DNA from: Gemmatimonadota bacterium
Lineage (GTDB): Bacteria; Gemmatimonadota; Gemmatimonadetes; Longimicrobiales; Gaopeijiaceae
Direction: 5' to 3'
DNA length: 64,000 bases
NCBI GenBank assembly: GCA_040882465.1
Contig: JBBEBG010000026.1
Location: 46,518-110,517, forward strand
The position numbers were made by a program, and so were the translations under genes. Of the stretch, positions 27,870 to 36,749 are shown in pieces (within the stretch, counting starts at the first letter, position 1; the number at the start of each line of letters is the position of its first letter). The notes beneath the pieces were generated by a model. It did no database searches, had not been told where the DNA came from, and was given only the letters and a program-made list of their open reading frames with translations.

Positions 27870-29691
27870 CCGGAGCGGGCCCGCGCGCTTCAACCGCCGC
27901 GGCGCACCGCCGGGCGCGGTCGTCCTCTTCTTCTGGAGTTTCCTGTCGCTCGCTGCGGCGGGGTGTTCGTACATGCCCTGGTTCCGGGGCCCGGAGACGC
28001 CGCTCGCTCCACTCTGGGATTCGGTTTCCCCGCCGCCACTCGCCTACGCGGATTCACTCGTCGAACCCGAGCCGATCGCAATCGGAGTTCCGCCGCCCTC
28101 CGGGGGCACCACCCGGAACATGAACGTCCTCCACTACGACGTGGAGCTCGTCCTCCCTCCCGAGAACGACCGCGTTTCCACTCGGACGACGATCCGGTAC
28201 CTCCGGGATGGCGTCGGCCCGCACCTCGTGGAGCTCGACTTCACGGGGCTTCCCGTCGTGCTCGTCACCCACAGGGGCCGGGCCCTCGACTTCGTCCAGG
28301 ACGAGGGGCTCCTCCGGTTTCAAAGCCCGGGCCGCCCCGGGATTTACGACACCCTCCAGGTCGAAGTGATGGCGCGCGGCGTCCCCGACGATGGCCTCAT
28401 CCTGCGGGACAACGTGCATGGCGCACCGTCCGCGTTTGCGGACAACTGGCCCGATCGGGCGCGGTATTGGTTTCCCGCCAACGATCACCCATCCGACAAG
28501 GCAACCGTTTCCTTCACCGTTCACGCCCCCGAGGGAAAGCGCGTCATCGCGAACGGAGTTCAGGTGGGAGCGCCGGTGCCCGCGGACTCTTCCCGCACGG
28601 GGGGGATCGGGGGGCTCGTCACCTGGCGATGGGAATCCCGCGTCTCGATCCCGACCTACCTGATGGTCGTCGGCGTCGCCGAGATGGAGGTTCTCGACCA
28701 GGGGCTCGCGGCGTGCGGCAGGGCCCCCGCATCCCCTCGTCCCGACGGATGCGTCGAGGTCACGGGGTGGGCTTTCCCGGCCGACCTCGAGCACGCCGCC
28801 CAGGTCTTCGCGCGGGCGCCGCAGATGGTGGACCTCTACGCGGGCCTCCTTGGACCGTATCCCTTCGAGAAGCTTGCCAACGTTCAGTCCTCGACCCGCT
28901 TCGGAGGAATGGAGAACGCGTCGGCCATCTTCTATTCGGAACAGGCGATCGCGCAGCGCCGCGACATCGAAGGAACCGTCGCCCATGAGATCGCCCATCA
29001 GTGGTTCGGAAACTCGGTGACCCCGGCCGAGTGGTCGCACCTCTGGCTCTCGGAGGGGTTCGCCAGCTACCTGGGTCCCTATTTCTGGGAACACGCCGAA
29101 AGCGACGCCGCATTCAAGAGCCGGATAACACGGGCGCGCGCCGAGTACCTCGATTCCGACGTTGTCGGACGCCCTGTGGTGGACGAGTCCGTCTCGAATC
29201 TTCTCGACCTCCTGAACGAAAATTCCTACGAAAAGGGCGCCCTCGTCCTGCACATGCTCCGCTGGGTGATGGGCGATCGCGCCTTCTTCGCCGGGCTTCA
29301 GCGGTATTACCTCCGCCACGCGGGCGGCAACGTGGTTACCGCGGACTTCCAGCGCGCGATGGAAGACGAGTACGGCCAGTCGCTCGAGTGGTTCTTTCAA
29401 CCCTGGCTCTATCGCCCGGGCTACCCGGTCTTCCGCACCGCCTGGAGCTGGGACGAGGGCGCCCACCGCGCCCGAGTCAACATCACGCAGATCCAGGACC
29501 TGTCCTGGCCCGTTTATCGCCTCCCCATCGAGCTCGAGTTCCAGCTCGACGGAGGAGTCCATCGCGTCACCCAATGGATCGAGGCCCGGGAGTGGGTCAT
29601 GGAAGTTGCGATCCCCGAGCGCCCCGCCGCGATGCGACTCGACCCGGACGGCTGGATCCTCATGCGGGAGGAACGTACGAGCGGACCCTGA
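27862..29691 (+). CDS. M1 family zinc aminopeptidase, predicted lipoprotein
   Basis: The 609-aa protein has a lipoprotein-type leader (VVLFFWSFLSLAAAGCSY). The exopeptidase motif is present as FGGMENASA and the zinc site as HEIAHQWFGN, with the third Glu ligand in LWLSEGFASYLG. The N-terminal beta domain (NVLHYDVELVLPPENDRV) also fits M1 enzymes such as aminopeptidase N. It should release N-terminal amino acids from peptides outside the inner membrane, in keeping with the peptide transporter upstream. Start ATG 27862 overlaps the small membrane protein gene. Confidence 0.92.
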   Translation: MANRSGPARFNRRGAPPGAVVLFFWSFLSLAAAGCSYMPWFRGPETPLAPLWDSVSPPPLAYADSLVEPEPIAIGVPPPSGGTTRNMNVLHYDVELVLPPENDRVSTRTTIRYLRDGVGPHLVELDFTGLPVVLVTHRGRALDFVQDEGLLRFQSPGRPGIYDTLQVEVMARGVPDDGLILRDNVHGAPSAFADNWPDRARYWFPANDHPSDKATVSFTVHAPEGKRVIANGVQVGAPVPADSSRTGGIGGLVTWRWESRVSIPTYLMVVGVAEMEVLDQGLAACGRAPASPRPDGCVEVTGWAFPADLEHAAQVFARAPQMVDLYAGLLGPYPFEKLANVQSSTRFGGMENASAIFYSEQAIAQRRDIEGTVAHEIAHQWFGNSVTPAEWSHLWLSEGFASYLGPYFWEHAESDAAFKSRITRARAEYLDSDVVGRPVVDESVSNLLDLLNENSYEKGALVLHMLRWVMGDRAFFAGLQRYYLRHAGGNVVTADFQRAMEDEYGQSLEWFFQPWLYRPGYPVFRTAWSWDEGAHRARVNITQIQDLSWPVYRLPIELEFQLDGGVHRVTQWIEAREWVMEVAIPERPAAMRLDPDGWILMREERTSGP

Positions 29692-29817
29692 CTCTTATCG
29701 CCCTCGGACGACCGCCGAACCGGTACCGGCCCCGCGCCCGCCTCCCCCTTTTTTTTGGCATCACTTCGCTCCTCCACCTTCGCTTCGGCCGCCTCCGGAA
29801 GTTCCCCACCACATCTC

Positions 29818-29865
29818 TTGCGCCGGCCTCTTCGTCCCTCTATAGTTCACCTAATGGTTAACTAT
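29818..29865 (+). promoter_or_regulatory. predicted promoter and ArsR-type operator over the start codon
   Basis: A 24-base dyad spans 29842-29865: left arm ATAGTTCACC, centre TAAT, right arm GGTTAACTAT, with nine of ten arm positions complementary. The regulator ATG at 29854 lies at its centre. TATAGT at 29841-29846 fits a -10, and TTGCGC at 29818-29823 is 17 bases upstream. A repressor bound here would block both promoter and start codon. Transcription would begin within a base or two of the ATG. Confidence 0.7.
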
Positions 29866-30222
29866 TCTGAACGCAGGTACGACGCCCTTTTTCTGGCCCT
29901 CGCCGACGCCACGCGCCGCGCCATGGTGCGACGACTGAGCCGAGGACCCGCCACCATCGGCGAGCTCGGACGCCCCTTCGCGATGACAAAGCCGGCCGTT
30001 ACGAAGCATGTGAAGAAGCTCGAAGAAGCCGGGCTCATCCGGCGCGAAAGGCGCGGTCGCACCCACACCTGCGTCCTCGATCCTGCCGCCATGCTTCGCG
30101 GGGAGGAATGGATGGAACGCCACAGGAAGTTCTGGGAGTCGTGCCTCGACCGGCTCGTGAGGGTCGTCGAGGCGACCGCCGTAGAAGTTCCCGATCACCC
30201 AGCGAAGGGAGCCGAAGAATGA
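29854..30222 (+). CDS. ArsR-family transcriptional regulator
   Basis: The 122-aa protein has the ArsR/SmtB winged helix: DALFLALADATRRAMVRRLS, GPATIGELGRPFAMTKPAV as the helix-turn-helix, TKHVKKLEEAGLIRRER as recognition and wing. The metal-binding cysteines of metal sensors are absent. It is of the type encoded with SRPBCC proteins, and it is coupled to such a gene by ATGA. The dyad over its own start points to autorepression. The ATG at 29854 is chosen because the operator is centred on it and the homology begins there. Confidence 0.9.
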   Translation: MVNYSERRYDALFLALADATRRAMVRRLSRGPATIGELGRPFAMTKPAVTKHVKKLEEAGLIRRERRGRTHTCVLDPAAMLRGEEWMERHRKFWESCLDRLVRVVEATAVEVPDHPAKGAEE

Positions 30223-30662
30223 CCCCGAAGACGAAGGCGCACGAGATCGAGCTGGAGCGCACGCTGCATGCCCCGGCAGGCAAAGTGTGGGACGCACTGA
30301 CCAAGCGCTCCGAGCTCTCCCGATGGTACGCCCCCACGGACGATTTCCGGACCGAGGTCCTCGAATGGGACCTCCGAGTCGGGGGGACTTTCCGCATCGC
30401 CATGCATGCGCCCGATGGGAAGACTCACACCTGTTTCGGTGTCTTCCGAGAAATCACCCCCGGTAGACGACTGTCGTATACCTGGAGCTGGGAGGGGCAG
30501 GACCCGATGGACTCCATCGTGGCCTTCGACCTCTCCGAGAAAGGCGGCCAGACCATCCTCCGCCTTACTCACACCGGACTTCCCTCGGAAGAGGCTCGGG
30601 CGCACCACGAACGGGGTTGGGTGGGAATCGCCGGGCGGCTCGAGGCGCTCTGGGCCGCGTAG
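30219..30662 (+). CDS. SRPBCC (AHSA1-like) domain protein
   Basis: This 147-aa protein has the START-like/AHSA1 fold signature: LERTLHAPAGKVWDALTKRS, then LSRWYAP, LEWDLRVGGTFRIAM and a C-terminal helix GWVGIAGRLEALWA. Such domains hold hydrophobic ligands in a cavity. In the common ArsR-SRPBCC pairs its exact role is mostly unknown; it may bind or degrade the ligand sensed by the regulator. It is translationally coupled to the regulator. Confidence 0.88.
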   Translation: MTPKTKAHEIELERTLHAPAGKVWDALTKRSELSRWYAPTDDFRTEVLEWDLRVGGTFRIAMHAPDGKTHTCFGVFREITPGRRLSYTWSWEGQDPMDSIVAFDLSEKGGQTILRLTHTGLPSEEARAHHERGWVGIAGRLEALWAA

Positions 30663-30679
30663 CGCCGGGGATACGCCCC

Positions 30680-31858
30680 TCAGATTTTCGGCGCCTGGGA
30701 CACCGCGGGCGCGGGGGGAGGGGGAAAGAGGACCTCCTCTCCTCGCGCTCGTGCGAGGGCGATGAGAACCCAGACGCTCCCCTGATAACTCGAAACCCCC
30801 TCGGGAATCCCGTGGGACCTGAGCATGACGTCGTTGGCGCGCGTCGCCGCGGCGCGGGCGACACCCTGCGTGGGCTCCCAATACGCCCGTAGGTCCTCGA
30901 GGTCTCGCGTGACCCCGGGATCCCGGCTTCTAGCGAGCTCCCGCGCCTCCGACGGGGAGACACTCTGGAGCGCGGAGAGGAGCTGTCGCTGGAGAAAGAC
31001 GTAGGCTCCATAACGGGCGACGGGATCGTCGGATGCCCGGGCGACGAGGAAACCGAGCACATTTGCTTCGTCCTCCCTGGCGAATCCCCGCTGGTGCGCC
31101 ATTTCGTGCCCTAAATCGATTCCCTGGATGACGGCGGGAAGGTCCCCGAGGACGAGGGCTTCTCCGGTGAATGGGAAGTGCATCCCCGCGATCCCGAAGG
31201 GCTTCACCATGCGTGAAGCGAGGAACGCCTTGGGCGCACCAAAATCCTTCGCGACCAGCGGATGGAATCGGAATTCTTGCTGAACCCGTGCCCAGGCCTC
31301 GTCGAGGGCTCGGCTCGCCGATGAAATCGGCTGCGCGGAGGTCGGTTCGCCCGCGTCCTCGGAGCCGTGAATCTCGCGGTAGAGGAGATTCGAGGTCTCC
31401 ACCGCTCTGAGCGCAAGCCGGTGCAGCTCGGCCGAGCTCACCTCTCCCGCGGTCTCGATCTCCAAGCGGGCCTCGAGTCCGGGGCGCGCGTACTGGGCTC
31501 CCCAAAGGAGGTAGAAGAGGAAGAGGACGATCCCGGCGTCCTGCGCGAGGCGCAGCGTTCCGGCCCCCACGGAACGGGCGAACCCGATTTCACCCGAGAG
31601 GAGCCTCCGAAGCCCCTTCGCGCCACCGACGAGCTGGCGGACGAGAACCGCCGCGACGAAGAGCTCGGCGAGCGAAAACGCGATGATCCCGGAAAGGAGC
31701 GAGAGCCCCCGCCGGAGCTCGGGAATCGGTCCCGTGCCAGCGAACAGCTCGGCGAGAGCGGGAGAATAGCTGAGGGCGAGGAAGCCCACCCACCCCAGGA
31801 CACCGAGCGCGATCCCCGCGAATCGCCGGATAAGGGGGATGGGCGGCGCCGCCTTCAC
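30680..31858 (-). CDS. DUF3810-type membrane zincin-like protein
   Basis: This 392-aa protein starts with membrane segments (IALGVLGWVGFLALSYSPAL, GIIAFSLAELFVAAVLVRQL, AGIVLFLFYLLWGAQY). The second half holds the motif GHEMAHQRGFAREDEANVLG, which has the HExxH zinc site and the following acidic ligand region seen in the DUF3810 family. It is probably an inner-membrane metalloprotease; substrate unknown. The GTG at 31858 makes a GTGA overlap with the M24 peptidase stop, which sets the start. Confidence 0.8.
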   Translation of the reverse strand: MKAAPPIPLIRRFAGIALGVLGWVGFLALSYSPALAELFAGTGPIPELRRGLSLLSGIIAFSLAELFVAAVLVRQLVGGAKGLRRLLSGEIGFARSVGAGTLRLAQDAGIVLFLFYLLWGAQYARPGLEARLEIETAGEVSSAELHRLALRAVETSNLLYREIHGSEDAGEPTSAQPISSASRALDEAWARVQQEFRFHPLVAKDFGAPKAFLASRMVKPFGIAGMHFPFTGEALVLGDLPAVIQGIDLGHEMAHQRGFAREDEANVLGFLVARASDDPVARYGAYVFLQRQLLSALQSVSPSEARELARSRDPGVTRDLEDLRAYWEPTQGVARAAATRANDVMLRSHGIPEGVSSYQGSVWVLIALARARGEEVLFPPPPAPAVSQAPKI

Positions 31859-33327
31859 CTCCACTCGCGATACCACTCCACCCAGTCCGCGTTGCGCCCC
31901 TCCGGCGCGGTCCAGGGCCGGGCCATTCCCGCTTCGATCTCCTCGATCTCCCTCGGACCCGGAGAGATCCACTCCACCCCGCCTTCGGTGATCAGGTAAT
32001 CGTCCTCGATCCGGACCCCGATGTTCACGTACCGCTGGAAAGCCGGGGCGACGGCGTCCCGTAGGGCGCGATTTCGCGGCGTATCGGGAAGCACTTCGGT
32101 GAAGAGGTTGGGGCGGACATAAATCCCGGGTTCGATCGTGAAGGGAACACCCGCCTCCAAAGTGGAGGGCCAGGGATCGTGTACATCCAGGCCGATCCCA
32201 TGTCCCAGGGCGTGCATATAATAGAGGAAGTACTGGGGAACCTGCTGCCCGCCCGCCTCATCGTAGGTCGCGTTGGGCCCCTCGATCAGGCCGAGCCCGG
32301 TCAGGCCGCGGGCGAGAACGCTCGTGGCCACCTGCGACATCTGCGCCTGGGTGACACCGGGACGCGCGATCGCCTCGGCCGCCGCCTGAGCGTCCCGGAC
32401 GAGCTGGTAGATCTCCCGCTGAGCGTCGGTAAAACGCCCGCGCACGGGGAAGGTTCTCGTGACGTCGGCGGCATACCCCCCGTAACTCGCGCCGATGTCC
32501 ACGACGACGACGTCTCCCGTTTCCATGTATCGGTCGTTCGCGTTGTAGTGGAGGACGGTCGAATTGCGCCCCGAGCCCACGATGGAGGAAAAGGCCGGCC
32601 GCTCTGCCCCGTAGCGGCGGAAGGTGTACTCGAGAAGGGCCTGGATCTCGAACTCGTTCATGCCCGGCCCGAGGGCGCCCATGATTTCATCATGCGCCTG
32701 GATGGTGATCGCGGTCGCGCGGAGGAGGAGTGCGATCTCCGCCTCGGACTTCACTCCGCGGAGTTGACTTACCGCCCCGGAAACCGATTGGACCTCGACC
32801 CCGTTCCGACCTCCGAGGAGCCCCTGGACCCGTTGCGTCACGTCGTTTTTGATCTCCGCGGACGGCGCGTATGGTCCGGCCACGCTCACCGACGACCACC
32901 CCGATGCGAGGAGAGAATCCAGGACTTCCGTGAGCTCGTCCACGCTCCGGCCGGCGATTCCCGTGGCCGCCCGCGCGCCCTCGGGTCCCACGCGGTATCC
33001 CTCCCAGGTCTCGTCGGCGGGCGCCCGGGGGTTCACGAAAAGAATCTCGCGTTCGATCTGCCCGTTTCGCACGAGCATGACCAGGGCCGCGTTCGGCTCG
33101 GTGAACCCGGTGAGATACCGGAAAGGAGAGTTCTGGAAAAAGGAGATGTAGTCCTGTGGCGGTTCCGCGCTCCCCATCCCCAGAACGAGACCGTTCTGCA
33201 CGACCTCGGCGAGTGATTCCCGCCTCCCGGCATATTCCTCCGGAGCGATCTGTGCCGCCGCGGGGAGGGGAAAAATAAACCAGAGAAGGAAAAGGGCGTT
33301 CGAAATCGGCTGCGTCAGTCGCTTCAC
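31855..33327 (-). CDS. M24 family Xaa-Pro aminopeptidase, exported
   Basis: The 490-aa protein has a signal peptide (ISNALFLLWFIFPLPAAAQ), an N-terminal creatinase-like domain, and an M24 catalytic domain. The dinuclear metal ligands are visible: Asp in VVDIGASYGGY, Asp in AADVTRTF, His in MHALGHGIGLDVHD, Glu in TIEPGIYV and Glu in GVRIEDDYL. It should cleave N-terminal residues before proline in the periplasm or outside. It is coupled to the DUF3810 gene and divergent from the M28 peptidase. Confidence 0.92.
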   Translation of the reverse strand: MKRLTQPISNALFLLWFIFPLPAAAQIAPEEYAGRRESLAEVVQNGLVLGMGSAEPPQDYISFFQNSPFRYLTGFTEPNAALVMLVRNGQIEREILFVNPRAPADETWEGYRVGPEGARAATGIAGRSVDELTEVLDSLLASGWSSVSVAGPYAPSAEIKNDVTQRVQGLLGGRNGVEVQSVSGAVSQLRGVKSEAEIALLLRATAITIQAHDEIMGALGPGMNEFEIQALLEYTFRRYGAERPAFSSIVGSGRNSTVLHYNANDRYMETGDVVVVDIGASYGGYAADVTRTFPVRGRFTDAQREIYQLVRDAQAAAEAIARPGVTQAQMSQVATSVLARGLTGLGLIEGPNATYDEAGGQQVPQYFLYYMHALGHGIGLDVHDPWPSTLEAGVPFTIEPGIYVRPNLFTEVLPDTPRNRALRDAVAPAFQRYVNIGVRIEDDYLITEGGVEWISPGPREIEEIEAGMARPWTAPEGRNADWVEWYREWR

Positions 33328-33472
33328 GGTGTGTTCTCCGAGTGAGGATCGCCTACGATACGATACGCCGCCACGGACCCGGCGAACACCACCCCCCGTG
33401 GAGTGTAATGGTACGATCTAGAGGGGCCAGGGATCCCCACCCCACGCCGTTCTCCGCCAGAGCGACTCTGCC

Positions 33473-34516
33473 ATGCGGCTCCTCTCACCTCCCTTCCGAT
33501 CAACCATCGCGGTCACCCTCGCGCTTTCCGGTTCGTGCGTGGGTGGCGTTTCCCCGGAAGGTGAGCTCGCCGGCCGGGAAAGTGCCCTCGCCTCGCCCGG
33601 CGGGGAGGTTTTCCGTCCGGCCCCCACCGCCTCGGACTCGCTCACGGCCGTCGAGCGGGATCGCCTCCTTGCCGACGTCGCCATCCTCGCCCACGACTCG
33701 ATGGAGGGGCGGCGGGCCGGAAGCGAGGGGATCCAGCGCGCCCGCCGCTACCTCGTCGCCGAGCTCGCGGCTCGCGGGATCGCTCCGATGGATGGGAGAT
33801 TCGAACGTTCGTTCCGCTTCCCGACCGGCGGCGGGGAGGTCGAGGCGGTCAACCTCCTCGGGGTGGTGCGCGGGACCGAGCATCCAGACGAGTTCATCGT
33901 CGTCACGGCGCACTACGATCACCTCGGGATCCGGGAAGGAGAGATTTTCAACGGCGCGGACGACAACGCCTCCGGGACGGCCGCGCTCCTCGCCCTCGCG
34001 GCGCGCTTCGCGGCCGAGCCCCCGCGTCACTCCTTCCTCTTCGCCCTCCTCGACGCCGAGGAAATGGGGCTTCGGGGTGCCCGCGAGTTCATCGCCGATC
34101 CGCCGACCCCGCTCGCCACGGTCCTCCTGAACGTCAATCTCGACATGGTGAGCCGGAGCGAGCTGGGGGAGTTGTACGCGGCCGGTACCCACCACTATCC
34201 CTTCCTCGCCCCGCTCGTGGCGGACGTGGCCGGCACTTCCGGGGCGCGCGTCCTCCTCGGGCACGACACACCGGATCTCCCTTCGGGGGACGACTGGACC
34301 CTCGCCTCCGACCATGGGCCGTTTCACGAGGCGGGAATCCCCTTCCTCTACTTCGGGGTCGAGGACCACGCCGGGTATCATGCCCCGTCGGACGACTTCG
34401 AGGGGATCACTCCCGCCTTCTTCGTCCAAGCTGTGGAGACGATACTCGATTTCGTCCGGCTCGCGGACGCGCGGGGCTCGGAGATCCGGGCCGCTTCGGG
34501 GAGGGCCCGCCCCTGA
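33473..34516 (+). CDS. M28 family aminopeptidase, exported
   Basis: This 347-aa protein has a lipoprotein-like leader (IAVTLALSGSCVGG). The M28 zinc site is complete: His-Asp in VTAHYDHLG, bridging Asp in NGADDNASGTAALL, Glu pair in LDAEEMGLRG, Asp in VNLDMVSR, and a C-terminal His in DHAGYHAPSD. It should remove N-terminal amino acids from peptides. Together with M16, M1 and M24 enzymes in this window it points to a protein- or peptide-using lifestyle. Confidence 0.92.
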   Translation: MRLLSPPFRSTIAVTLALSGSCVGGVSPEGELAGRESALASPGGEVFRPAPTASDSLTAVERDRLLADVAILAHDSMEGRRAGSEGIQRARRYLVAELAARGIAPMDGRFERSFRFPTGGGEVEAVNLLGVVRGTEHPDEFIVVTAHYDHLGIREGEIFNGADDNASGTAALLALAARFAAEPPRHSFLFALLDAEEMGLRGAREFIADPPTPLATVLLNVNLDMVSRSELGELYAAGTHHYPFLAPLVADVAGTSGARVLLGHDTPDLPSGDDWTLASDHGPFHEAGIPFLYFGVEDHAGYHAPSDDFEGITPAFFVQAVETILDFVRLADARGSEIRAASGRARP

Positions 34517-34550
34517 GGGGCGACGGTGAGTCGTTCCGGCGCCGGCCCCG

Positions 34551-34572
34551 CGCGTCGCCGGGGGGCGACGCG
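34551..34572. terminator. GC-rich hairpin between convergent genes
   Basis: The arms CGCGTCGCC (34551-34559) and GGCGACGCG (34564-34572) are perfectly complementary around a GGGG loop. It lies between the 3' ends of the M28 and enoyl-CoA hydratase genes. No T run follows on either strand, so it may be a Rho-helped or bidirectional terminator. Confidence 0.5.
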
Positions 34573-34586
34573 ATAGCCTTCCCCGC

Positions 34587-35330
34587 TTACTTCTTCTGGA
34601 AGAAGGCCTCCATGGCCCGACGCGCTTCCTCGGAGCGGAGCCGCTCTCCGAAGACGCGCGCCTCCAGCCGCATCCGGTGGCGGACCACATCGCGCCCGGA
34701 GCGCAAAAGGGCCCTCGTCTCCCGCACCGCCTCCGGTGGGAGGGCGGCGAGCCGTTCGGCGAGTCGTCGCGCCTCTTCCAGGAGTGAAGCCGCTGGAAAT
34801 ACGCGTGTGACCAGCCCCGCGTCCAGGGCCGCTTCGGCCGTGAGAGGCTCCGCCAGAAGGAGCATCTCCGCCGCCCGTGCGGGCCCGATTCGCTCCGGAA
34901 GGAGGAGGCTCGATCCCGCTTCCGGCACGAGCCCCAGGGGGACGAAGGGAAGGTGGAATCGGGTCTCCTCGGCGGCGTACACAAGATCGCAGTGGAGAAG
35001 CAGTGTCGTCCCGATCCCGACCGCGAATCCATGAACGGCGGCGACGATCGGTTTCGTCCCGGTCGCCAGCGACTCGAGGAAGCGATTCGTGGGGGCGCTT
35101 TCGGGGTGGGGCGGGCGCGCGAGGAAGTCCTTGAGGTCGTTCCCGGCGCTGAACGCGGGCCCTTCCCCGGAGAGGAGAACCACCCTCAGCTCCGGATCCC
35201 GCTCCGCCCCTTCGAGGGCGTCAGCCAGAGCCGCGTACATTTCGACGGTCAACGCGTTCCGCTTTTCGGGCCGATTGAGACGGACATCGAGGACCGCACC
35301 CTGGCGCTCCACAAGGACCTGGTCGCTCAT
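34587..35330 (-). CDS. enoyl-CoA hydratase/isomerase family protein
   Basis: The product (247 aa from the ATG at 35330) is a crotonase-fold protein. The oxyanion-hole segment FSAGNDLKDFL and the second one AAVHGFAVGIGTTLLLHCDL are clear. The position of the first catalytic Glu of true hydratases appears as FVPLGLVPEAGSS, with Glu in the second half only, so it may be an isomerase or another crotonase rather than a straight beta-oxidation hydratase. It stands alone, without other fatty acid genes nearby. Confidence 0.88.
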   Translation of the reverse strand: MSDQVLVERQGAVLDVRLNRPEKRNALTVEMYAALADALEGAERDPELRVVLLSGEGPAFSAGNDLKDFLARPPHPESAPTNRFLESLATGTKPIVAAVHGFAVGIGTTLLLHCDLVYAAEETRFHLPFVPLGLVPEAGSSLLLPERIGPARAAEMLLLAEPLTAEAALDAGLVTRVFPAASLLEEARRLAERLAALPPEAVRETRALLRSGRDVVRHRMRLEARVFGERLRSEEARRAMEAFFQKK

Positions 35331-35440
35331 CCGATCTCTCCCGGGTTCGGGCGTGGAGGGCGGAACCCTGAACATTTCGGGGGTCTAGCGCGTCCCAGCC
35401 CCATGTGATGGTTACTTCAACCCTTCAAGCTAAGAGAGCG

Positions 35441-36718
35441 ATGCGGAGAGTCCACGTCAGCCATCTCGTCCTCGTCGCGATCGTGATCGCCGCCGGGCAC
35501 TCCCTCGATGCGCAGGAGCCGAACGGCGCGGCGCGCCCCCGCGTCTTTTTCGACTGCCAGGGACCGCAGTGCGATCTCACTTATTACCGAACGGAGATCG
35601 TCTGGGTGGACTGGGTCCGCGACGCCCAGGACTCGAACGTCCATGTCATCATGACGAGCCAGACGACCGGCGCCGGAGGACGAGAATACATCCTCGACTT
35701 CATCGGGCGGGGCCCCGCCGATGGATATGCCGCCCAAAGCCGCTACCGGGCCAACGCGACGGACACGCAACGGGAGGAGCTCGACGCCATCGCCTATACC
35801 CTCGCGCTCGCGCTCGCCCAGTTCGGAAACTCCGAGGGCTTCGGGGGAATGCTCCAGATCGAGCCCCTGAACGGCGGTCTCGTTGGGGGAGTGCCGGACC
35901 GCGTCCTCACCGCTGCCGAGGTGGACGATCCTTGGAACCTCTGGACCTTTCGGTTGAACGGGAGCGGGAACTTCAGCGGGGAAGAGACCCGAACGAGTAT
36001 CCAGCTAAACACCGGGCTGAACGCTTCCCGGGTGACCCCGACCTGGAAGACGAGCTTTCAGGGAAGCTGGAATCTGAACCGCCAGGAGATCGACCGCACC
36101 GACGGCTCCGTCCTCGTGGACGAACGCATCAATTGGAGCCTCAACACGACCGTCGTTTATTCCCTCGCGGAGCACTGGTCCATCGGGTTCACGGGGGGCC
36201 CAGGGCGGATGACGAACCGCAATCAACGACTTCGGATGCAGATCAATCCCGCCATCGAATACAGCGTCTTCCCGTACGAAGAGGCGACCCGGCGCGCCTT
36301 CACCTTCTTCTACGAGATCGGGCCGGTCTATCGCGATTACTTCGAAGAGACGATTCATGGGAAAAACGACGAGGTACTTCTCGAGCAGGCCTTCCGGGTG
36401 GGGTTTTCGCAGCGCCAGCCCTGGGGAAACGCCTCCATCAACGCGGTCGCCTCGAGTTACATCCCCAAGACCCACCGCTACAATCTCTCCCTGAACGGGA
36501 ACCTAAGCTACCGGCTGACCCGGGGGCTCGACCTGAACCTGAACGGGAATGTCTCTTCGGTGCGCGACCAGATCTATTTGTCGGGGAGGGGACTGACGGA
36601 GGAGGAGCGGCTCCTCAGAATCCGGCAGGAAGCGACCGACTACACCTACGGGGGCTCCGTCGGGATCTCTTACCAGTTCGGTTCCATCTTCAACAACGTG
36701 GTGAACAACCGCTTCTGA
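35441..36718 (+). CDS. predicted outer-membrane beta-barrel protein
   Basis: This 425-aa protein has a signal peptide (SHLVLVAIVIAAGHSLDAQ). The N-terminal domain begins PRVFFDCQGPQCDLTYYRTE and is followed by a series of alternating strands ending each in aromatic residues (SIGFTGGPGRM, FTFFYEIGPVYRDYF, YNLSLNGNLSYRL, DLNLNGNVSSV) and a terminal Phe, as in outer-membrane barrels. A domain of this kind resembles the DUF481 group but I cannot assign it firmly. Starts at 35405 and 35408 are also open; 35441 fits the signal peptide. Confidence 0.75.
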   Translation: MRRVHVSHLVLVAIVIAAGHSLDAQEPNGAARPRVFFDCQGPQCDLTYYRTEIVWVDWVRDAQDSNVHVIMTSQTTGAGGREYILDFIGRGPADGYAAQSRYRANATDTQREELDAIAYTLALALAQFGNSEGFGGMLQIEPLNGGLVGGVPDRVLTAAEVDDPWNLWTFRLNGSGNFSGEETRTSIQLNTGLNASRVTPTWKTSFQGSWNLNRQEIDRTDGSVLVDERINWSLNTTVVYSLAEHWSIGFTGGPGRMTNRNQRLRMQINPAIEYSVFPYEEATRRAFTFFYEIGPVYRDYFEETIHGKNDEVLLEQAFRVGFSQRQPWGNASINAVASSYIPKTHRYNLSLNGNLSYRLTRGLDLNLNGNVSSVRDQIYLSGRGLTEEERLLRIRQEATDYTYGGSVGISYQFGSIFNNVVNNRF

Positions 36719-36749
36719 GGGCGCCTCTTGAGGGCCGCAACGCGTCGGC

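Noticed and set aside
29735-29757. Rho-independent terminator after the M1 gene (T8 run)
   Set aside because: The T run is present but no stable hairpin directly precedes it; only a short CCGGTACCGG palindrome lies further upstream.
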